From positions 27,018,254-27,082,253 of the forward strand of contig OV121086.1 of assembly GCA_921293015.1 (NCBI GenBank): a stretch of DNA of 64,000 nucleotides. The letters are read 5' to 3'. This document shows positions 57,500 to 64,000 of the stretch, one piece after another. The stretch's first letter is position 1. Every line of letters begins with the position of its first letter. Source of the stretch: Phorcus lineatus. Taxonomy: Eukaryota > Mollusca > Gastropoda > Trochida > Trochidae. The notes below the pieces were generated by a model. That model ran no database searches. It was not told where the DNA came from and saw only the letters and a program-made list of their open reading frames with translations. The position numbers were made by a program, and so were the translations under genes.

Positions 57500-59090
57500 T
57501 TCATTACTGAAAATATGGACATACCATGTAACAAGTACCTGCTTGCTAAGAATGTAAGCTCATTGAATAATTTTTAACTCGAATCACACACGACAGAAGC
57601 CATCAAACTTTTGAAACCATATACGATTGAAAGCCATGCAATCTCCCTATCTATATCTCTCCAGTGCGATTCAAGGGTATTAGAGGCTTTACATTTTATG
57701 CCTGTAATATGTGCCTGCTCGCAAGCATGATTGAAATTTCATATGCTTGCACTGCTTGCGTTGATTATGATCAAATATCGGCTTCAGTGGTCGTTTCTTT
57801 TGCACCAAAAGGTACCACAGAATTTGATAATGATCTCGGAGTGCCTTGATTATTTCAAAATGCTGGCTGATTAGATAATATTTCTCCATGCCTTTTGATT
57901 AGGAGAGCAAAGTGTATCACTACTTCCACTAGTGACTGGACTTTTATGCCCATTGATTTGTCCTCTTGTATCCAGTTAGAAGAATATTTTTCACATTTAT
58001 GACTTCATAACTGGATTTAGGTAGAAATTTTATTGAAGTTTCTGTGTTTGAAGAAGGATTTAGATTTTGTATCTTTCGTCTAATTACTCTAATACCATGT
58101 AAACCCTTATCATTCTTTGGAGAGATGAAATCTTTGGAGAGATGAAATTTTCTGCTTGGGAATTGTATTCAAGAAAAAATACTTCGAATCAAAATTTTAA
58201 TTTTTTTTGGTTTTAAATGTATATTATTTTAAAAGGAAGCATTGAAAATGAAATTCATCATAGAAATACTAAAATATATATATTTTATGTCAATGACAAC
58301 ATTCTTGAAGGAGTTCAATTTCAAGAGGTTTCGTCAACAGTTAAGAGAAAAGCTCTTTTTTTTTAAAAGGTTATTTAGGCAGGAAAAAAATTTAGTTTGA
58401 TATACATCTCCTCTAATGATTTTGACAAATTTTGAAAATAAAATGCTCATCAGAAATCCCTCAGTATAAAAAAGGTCGCGAAATTTTACCTCGTAACAAA
58501 AAAGGATGGATAATTATGATATTTTTATCATTTTATATTTCTTTTGCATTCCTGAGACGTTTTCAAAAAACTTTAAATCTTCACTAGAGCAATTTTGCTC
58601 ACTTTTGTTTGCCTGCCTGCTTTTAAACATTTTGCTTTATAAAATATGACAAAAATTTCTGTAGAAGTGATTATATCGGAAAAAAGTTGAATGAACTCTC
58701 ATATTGAAATATGTCAAATTTGGCGTAGCTGACTCTGCAAGTCCTTTATTTTGATCCTCCATGCTGGAAGTAATCACGTTTATGATTATTTATATCCTAT
58801 GCATGAATCATGCATGCATGGACAGATGAGTTGTCAAATAACGGGAGCAAAATGAGATACTTTGTTCAATGCCCTCTCAACATTGATTCATATCCTTTAA
58901 CCATCATTTATAGAACCTTGATGAGAATTAATATAGTCTTTTGATATACATCTATGATTATTCTAAATCTTGTTTATTTCTGTGAGAAAACATTGTCATC
59001 TTACCTGAACATGAATATAGAGAATAACTTACAAGGTTTGAGTGATTACAGAAAATACGCATGAGTTGCTTAAAGTAATATTGTCATGAA
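57500..59090. other. AT-rich non-coding stretch
   Basis: No gene or repeat recognised. The open frame 57664-57849 contains several cysteines but no zinc-finger spacing typical of a nuclear receptor. Confidence 0.4.
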
Positions 59091-59092
59091 TA

Positions 59093-60000
59093 ACATAACC
59101 TTTTCATCCTCAAAATAACTTTGTCATACACATTAGAACCTTTTCATTCTCAAAACAACTTTTTCATACACACGCTAACCTTTTCATCCACAAAATGACT
59201 TTGTCATACACATTAGAATCTTTTCGTTCTCTAAATAACTCATTCATCCACACGATAACCTTTTCATCCACTAAATAACTTTTTCATACACACAATAACC
59301 TTTTCATCCTCTAAATTACTTTGAAATACACATAACCTTTTCATCCTCAAAATAACTTTGTCATACACATTAGAACCTTTTCGTCCTCAAAATAACTTTT
59401 TTTTATTTTTTTTTTTATTGTTCCCTTAGGTTACATAGTCAATAATGTACAACATAAAGAATATAGGTACAACAATAGAAGGAGTTATGGAAAGATTCCT
59501 TTCAGTATACAAATGTAATTAGCTATTAAATAATGGGATGAGTGGAAACCATTTATTATTGAATTTTTCAGTTTCATTATTTCTTTTGGAAATGAATTTT
59601 TCTACTAGAAATATCTGTTTCAATTGTTTTTTGTAATCATTGATTTTTGGAATCAAAATAACTTTGTCATACATGAAAACCTTTTCATCCTCAAATAACT
59701 TTGTCATACATGAAAACCTTTTCATCCTCAAATAACTTTGTCATACATGAAAACCTTTTCATCCTCAAAATAAATTTTCATACACATGATAACCATTTCA
59801 TCTGAAATATAAAATGTTCATATGATTACCATTTCATCTGAAATATAAAATGTTCATATGATAACCATTTCATCTGAAATATATAATGTTCATATATGAT
59901 AACCATTTCATCTGAAATATAACATTTTTATATACTTGATAACCTTATCATCCAAAACAAAATAGTTTTATCTACAAAAAATACTGCAGTCATCAAAAGA
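59093..60000. repeat. 40-bp minisatellite (37-39 bp towards the right)
   Basis: Units contain AACCTTTTCATCCTCAAAAT and AACTTTGTCATACACA with a 40-bp period at 59098-59400. After an insertion the array resumes at 59653 with 37-bp units (ACTTTGTCATACATGAAAAC), then drifts to units with AACCATTTCATCTGAAATAT. Confidence 0.88.
59400..59652 (-). mobile_element. Poly(A) retroposon: 3' end of a LINE-like element inserted in the minisatellite
   Basis: On the minus strand, about 43 codons end at a TAG stop (59519-59521). They have basic/aromatic character (QLKQIFLVEKFISKRNNE, KWFPLIPLF) and resemble the extreme C-termini of L1/Tx1-type reverse transcriptases. About 100 bp of 3' UTR, AATAAA and a poly(A) tail follow (poly-T on the plus strand at 59397-59420). 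The 13-bp repeat TCAAAATAACTTT at 59387-59399 and 59653-59665 fits a target duplication, although array units carry the same word. The L1-like assignment is tentative. Confidence 0.55.
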
Positions 60001-60004
60001 TTAA

Positions 60005-62645
60005 CCTTTTGTCAAAGAAAATACTGTTGTCATACACAAAATAACCCTAGTTATTGTCATCTCCCCCCCCCCCCCCCCCAAAAAAATGGTATATACTAAA
60101 TATGTTTTGTTGTACACAAGTTGTCCGTGGTCATATACAATTAGTACCATTGTAGATTGATGATAAATACCCTGTACATAATAAATGCCACTAGCTTTTT
60201 AAAATTAAAATGAGCCCTCATAACACCAAGCTAGACATTGTGTCAGTATTTTCATCCAATTTACTCGGTTACATCCTCAAGTTTGAAAATAACTCTCTTT
60301 TTTTGGGAGAATTTGAAGCAGAAGAGTTTTCTGTTCAATGAAGATTGCTATGTGGCTGCCATTTCTTTATCTGGCCTAAGTAAGCTGGAAAATGTCAGCT
60401 GCTGTTGCCTCTCAAAGTTGGTTTTCGATTAACTAAAGAAAGTAGGGTTCTTGATCAATGACCTTTAGCCTTATTTGGCGGGAGGAGGTCACCGTAGCCA
60501 GCCATTGCATAATAATTGTTTACTTGTGACCTGTATTGTCTCACTCAATACTATGATAATTGTTTACACGTGACCTAAATTTACCAGCTCAGTGTAATCA
60601 GGACTGTTTACTTGTGACATAAATTTTCCCATTCAATGTAATAATAATTCTGTACTCACTTAATCCACAGTTAATGTGTCAATTAAACTGATGTGAATAC
60701 TTATGTATTTGTGACATGTATCATTAAATGATAAGAAGGAAGTATTTTTTAAACAATAATATTGTTGATAAGAATTTATTTAATTGATTATTATGTAGTA
60801 TAGGACCTACATTTCCAAATTAATTTGCATATAGACTAAAATTAGTCTATGAAATATTTTAATAATTTACTGTTCCTTCATCCATTATATTCTTTTCTTC
60901 AGGCTCTTAATTTCATATGCAGTGAATCTAGACTGTATTAAAGGCACAGTCATGAAGCAGGACTAACTTCCATATCACATCGGTTTTATACATATTATTA
61001 AAGATAATCATAGGTTAAATATTCCTTTGCTTACTTTTCAAGCTATAATTTACGTTGATTGTAGTAATATCAGAATTATGTTGAAATGTAAAAATTATAG
61101 GGACTTGACCCAAATGGTTTAAGAATTTGGACTATTGTAGATAGTGTGATCCAAAACTTAACAATGTTACTTTCGTTCACTATTTAAATGGCATATATCT
61201 CTAATACAAAGGTGGTTCGATTTTTTAATATTGACTAAAAGATGACCTTTTGTTATTTTCCTTATTGAAATGAGAGAACATTTAGAAGATAAATAGTTGC
61301 GTTTGTAAAATTTCCGGGATTCGTTATTATTCAACACCCGCAAATTTAGTTTAAAATCAACTGTCAACATGTTGTATTAATTCGCGATGATTCGCCTTTG
61401 CTAATTTGCGGGTATTCATTGTCATTCAACATAGGGTAATTTTTTCGAACCGACCAATCAGAATCGAGGATACAACAAAGTCATGTTACAATAAACATTT
61501 CTTGATTTTTAAAAACTATTTAATTTTTAATTTAAAAAAGATAAATGTCCTTGTTTTTTGTGATAACCACAATTTGGAGTACGCGCTAAATTTAGCTCCA
61601 GTCATGTACTCTTGTCATTCAAATGACGAAATTGAACAAAAACACAAACATTCCTCATTAAAACTTGCATGAGGCATTAGGAGTTTGCTTGATTTCTCAG
61701 GTTCATGATAAAATAGCTCAAACTTTATCAAAAACAAATATCATACATGTGGTTTAGGTGGTATAAATTTTCAGTGAGGAATATGAACAAAAGGCTTGAA
61801 TTGAATAAAAATATTTTAATATGGAAATAAAAAATTAAAGATCCGTTATATTTGATTTATTATTCCAGTGTCTAGCTAAGAAGAATAATGAAAGTAGGGT
61901 AAACATGTTTTTTAGAAATTAAAAATATTGATTTTGAAGTGTTTAAAAAATTTAACATTTCTTGCTTTGAAGATATATCATAAACAAAAAAACTTACCAT
62001 TTGAAATAACTTAGGATGTTCAATATTTTTGTTTTCTGCTTCTGAAGAAATAAATGTACAAAATATTTTTGATTTCATAGGAAACAGCCAAAATTCTAAT
62101 GCACGAGTATCGTATGAGAATCTATACTGAAATATTGCCATTTTGAAAAATAAAGAAGTTGATCATCCATGAAATATCCTTGTCTTTAAGATATTACCAA
62201 TTTCTCGAATGCCACTCAAACGGTTTTGGCTGTGACCCTGTGTTGTATGCTTGTGTCAAATTTACTCAATTTTACACTAATTTACCTAGACAAGTGGACA
62301 AATATTTACATTATTCAAAACCAGTATTTGAGATCTCTGTTTTGCCAAAGGCATTTCAGAAACTTGGAGTACTAAAAAGTATCAAATTTGATAAACTAAT
62401 TACTGAATATGTTTGGTTTGACATTTGATCAGATGAGTCATTTGGACCTTTTATGATTTGATAGAATCATATTTTGAGAATTAACATGATATAGTCATTG
62501 TAATTATATTTAGGAGGTAAAATTAACTTTTGAGTTCAATGACTTGTTCATATTATTTGCAAATATTGGATTATGATTTGAACTTTAAAAAGTATTTTTA
62601 AACAAAATATATGCAAGAACTAATGCTCTAATGGTCAAGGTCATT
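60005..62645. other. AT-rich non-coding stretch
   Basis: A C-run lies at about 60063-60079. Small open frames, such as 61406-61672 and 62159-62428, show no recognisable domain. No nuclear-receptor second-finger exon was seen. Confidence 0.4.
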
Positions 62646-62647
62646 GG

Positions 62648-62738
62648 CGTTCTCCCTGCAATAATATTAGCTGCCGCAATATAAGTGAAATACTCTTGAA
62701 AGCAGCATTAAACCTCATCTCACCTCACCTCACCTCAC
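62648..62738 (+). mobile_element. SINE 3' fragment
   Basis: GGCGTTCTCCCTGCAATAAT, GCCGCAATATAAGTGAAATA and GCAGCATTAAACCTCATC are followed by (CTCAC)n. Only the last 90 bp of the 46270-type SINE is present. Confidence 0.8.
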
Positions 62739-62739
62739 C

Positions 62740-63395
62740 CCACAGGACAGCTACTGCTATCCTGAGGCAGTAAAGAAAGTGAAATAAATGATAAAAATGT
62801 TAATAAATAACATGAATACACCTTTGCTATTGAAAACCTTGTAATTCTTTGAGCCTTAAATCAGGCAATTGGGGCTGCACCTTAAAACATATATTTTAAT
62901 GGTCTTCTCAAGAACTTAAAGGCAATATAAACCAACTATGTGGACCAACTTCATTGCTAAAGGGGATTTAAAATTGTAATTTTATGCTACTCATTCTAAT
63001 CTTGTCTCAGATACAATATAATTAAGTGAAAAACTATGCTTGCTTCCCACACATGATCTTTAGAAATTGAAAAAGGATCTTTTAATGTGCTTGAGGTAAT
63101 TTAAAAGCACAATTATCTTGTAGTGGTATCTGAATCAACCAGTGAGCCAGCAATGATTTTGTGCTTTTCTATACACATGCTGCATCAATCAAATTACTAC
63201 GGTGGAAGATGTCGTTACTGGTATTTTTATTTTTCTCTTAATTGATTCTTTGTTAATGAGTTAATTTTGAAAAGTAAGGGTTGGGTTTCACCTATTCAGA
63301 AAAGTTTTTTCTACAGTTTTTTGACAAAAATTTTGAAAGTTTTAAACCCCCTTCTCCCCAAAACCCTAAATCCTCACTTTGGTGTACCTCTCAAT
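62740..63395. other. AT-rich non-coding spacer
   Basis: Nothing recognised. Confidence 0.4.
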
Positions 63396-63397
63396 CC

Positions 63398-63675
63398 TCT
63401 TGGTTCCAGTCCCGCCAGGGGCACGGAAACTTTGTCTGCAGTAGATAACTGTTCTACACGCAGTCAGGTTTGGGTACAATGTTACACTGAATTTCAGTGC
63501 AGTATCACCCATGGTTCGCTAGTTCCAGCCGATGTTCGCAGGTTTCACTGCAAGGCATGGCCACAATGGTGTTGCATGCTTTCTCCCAGTAATAATACTA
63601 GCGGCTGCGATAGAAGTGAAATACTCTTGAAAGCGGTGTTAAACCCCATATCACCTCACCTCACCTCAACCTCAC
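63398..63675 (+). mobile_element. SINE, nearly full body
   Basis: It begins within a diverged B-box (GGTTCCAGTCCCGCC) and runs through AACTTTGTCTGCAGTAGATA, CACGCAGTCAGGTTTGGG and GCGGTGTTAAACCCCATATC to a (CTCAC) tail. The A-box half of the head is lost. The open frame at 63267-63680 is a by-product. Confidence 0.85.
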
Positions 63676-64000
63676 AATAAACTGTATCGACATACTGGCT
63701 ATTTCAATCTGATGGATTTGTAAAGTGACATCCGATCTGTAAGATTTCTGTTATTTCTAGGCAAGCAACGAAAAATCTTTTAAGAACAGAAACAGGACTG
63801 TTAATCTACAGGTTTTCACCTTGCATAGAAAGATAGTGATGTTTGCTCGTAGTCAAGTCATGTTTGATTTACTAGAAAAGAAACATCTTCATTGATTGAA
63901 ATTTGTCCTTTTCCTATTTACTTTGGAAGGTCATGGCAACCAGACATACGTTTGTGTCGTCAATAATTGCTTGGAAATGTAAACAAGATGTCTATTGCAG
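63676..64000. other. Non-coding sequence to the window edge
   Basis: Nothing recognised. Confidence 0.4.

Noticed and set aside
57664-57849. Cysteine-containing frame as the missing second zinc finger
   Set aside because: The cysteine spacing does not fit the zf-C4 second finger, and there is no GFFRR start or acceptor site.

Overview
The window looks like gene-poor, AT-rich nuclear DNA from an animal, most likely a marine mollusc and possibly a gastropod. This rests on four things: an intron-bounded nuclear-receptor exon, 5'-truncated non-LTR retrotransposons, many copies of a tRNA-derived SINE ending in (CTCAC)n with a GTTAAACCCC pre-tail, and a tandem-repeat element whose end is a CCCCCGC...GCGGGGG hairpin. 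Elements with these last two signatures are familiar to me from mollusc genomes. The species cannot be fixed from sequence alone.

Only one convincing host coding segment is visible. Positions 49035-49172 form an exon with good splice signals. It encodes 43 residues ending in the first zinc finger and P-box start (CEGCK) of an NR1-like nuclear receptor. An in-frame stop directly before the ATG means the protein most likely starts in this exon, so at least one untranslated exon should lie further 5'. The second zinc finger was not found, so the downstream intron probably runs past the right edge (more than 14.8 kb). Most of the window is therefore probably intron or 5' flank of this receptor gene. 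Candidate but unproven 5' regulatory stretches lie near 17.6-17.85 kb, 33.96-34.45 kb and 47.1-47.4 kb.

The rest is repeats. From left to right: an ACCGTATTTCCTC-ended MITE (1.5 kb); a 30-bp minisatellite open in several frames (2-2.7 kb); a CR1/L2-type LINE with two nonsense codons and a damaged catalytic box (2.7-4.3 kb, minus strand); a SINE with a perfect 11-bp target duplication (6.3 kb); degenerate tandem repeats (8.3 kb); a LINE C-terminal relic (13.4 kb); TTAA-bounded MITEs (16.9, 19.7, 20.8 and 22.8 kb); a large foldback (21.2 kb); two related minisatellites (24.9-26.9 kb); pyrimidine-rich then G-rich tandem arrays (28-31.7 kb); SINE copies (31.9-33.0, 37.8, 46.3, 48.0, 49.8, 62.6 and 63.4 kb); a nested insertion (39.3 kb); a MITE with a perfect 38-bp hairpin (40.5 kb); and the 170-bp tandem element (42.7-43.8 kb).

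Just 3' of the receptor exon lies a cluster of three TTAA-associated elements (50.2-55.2 kb). The largest is a 2.44-kb, apparently non-coding element built from diverged units of about 190 bp. Further right are a CA/TA microsatellite, a CAGGGGCG-type MITE, and a 40-bp minisatellite split by a young poly(A) retroposon (59.4 kb).

No bacterial-type operons, CRISPR arrays, rRNA genes or intact tRNA genes were seen.
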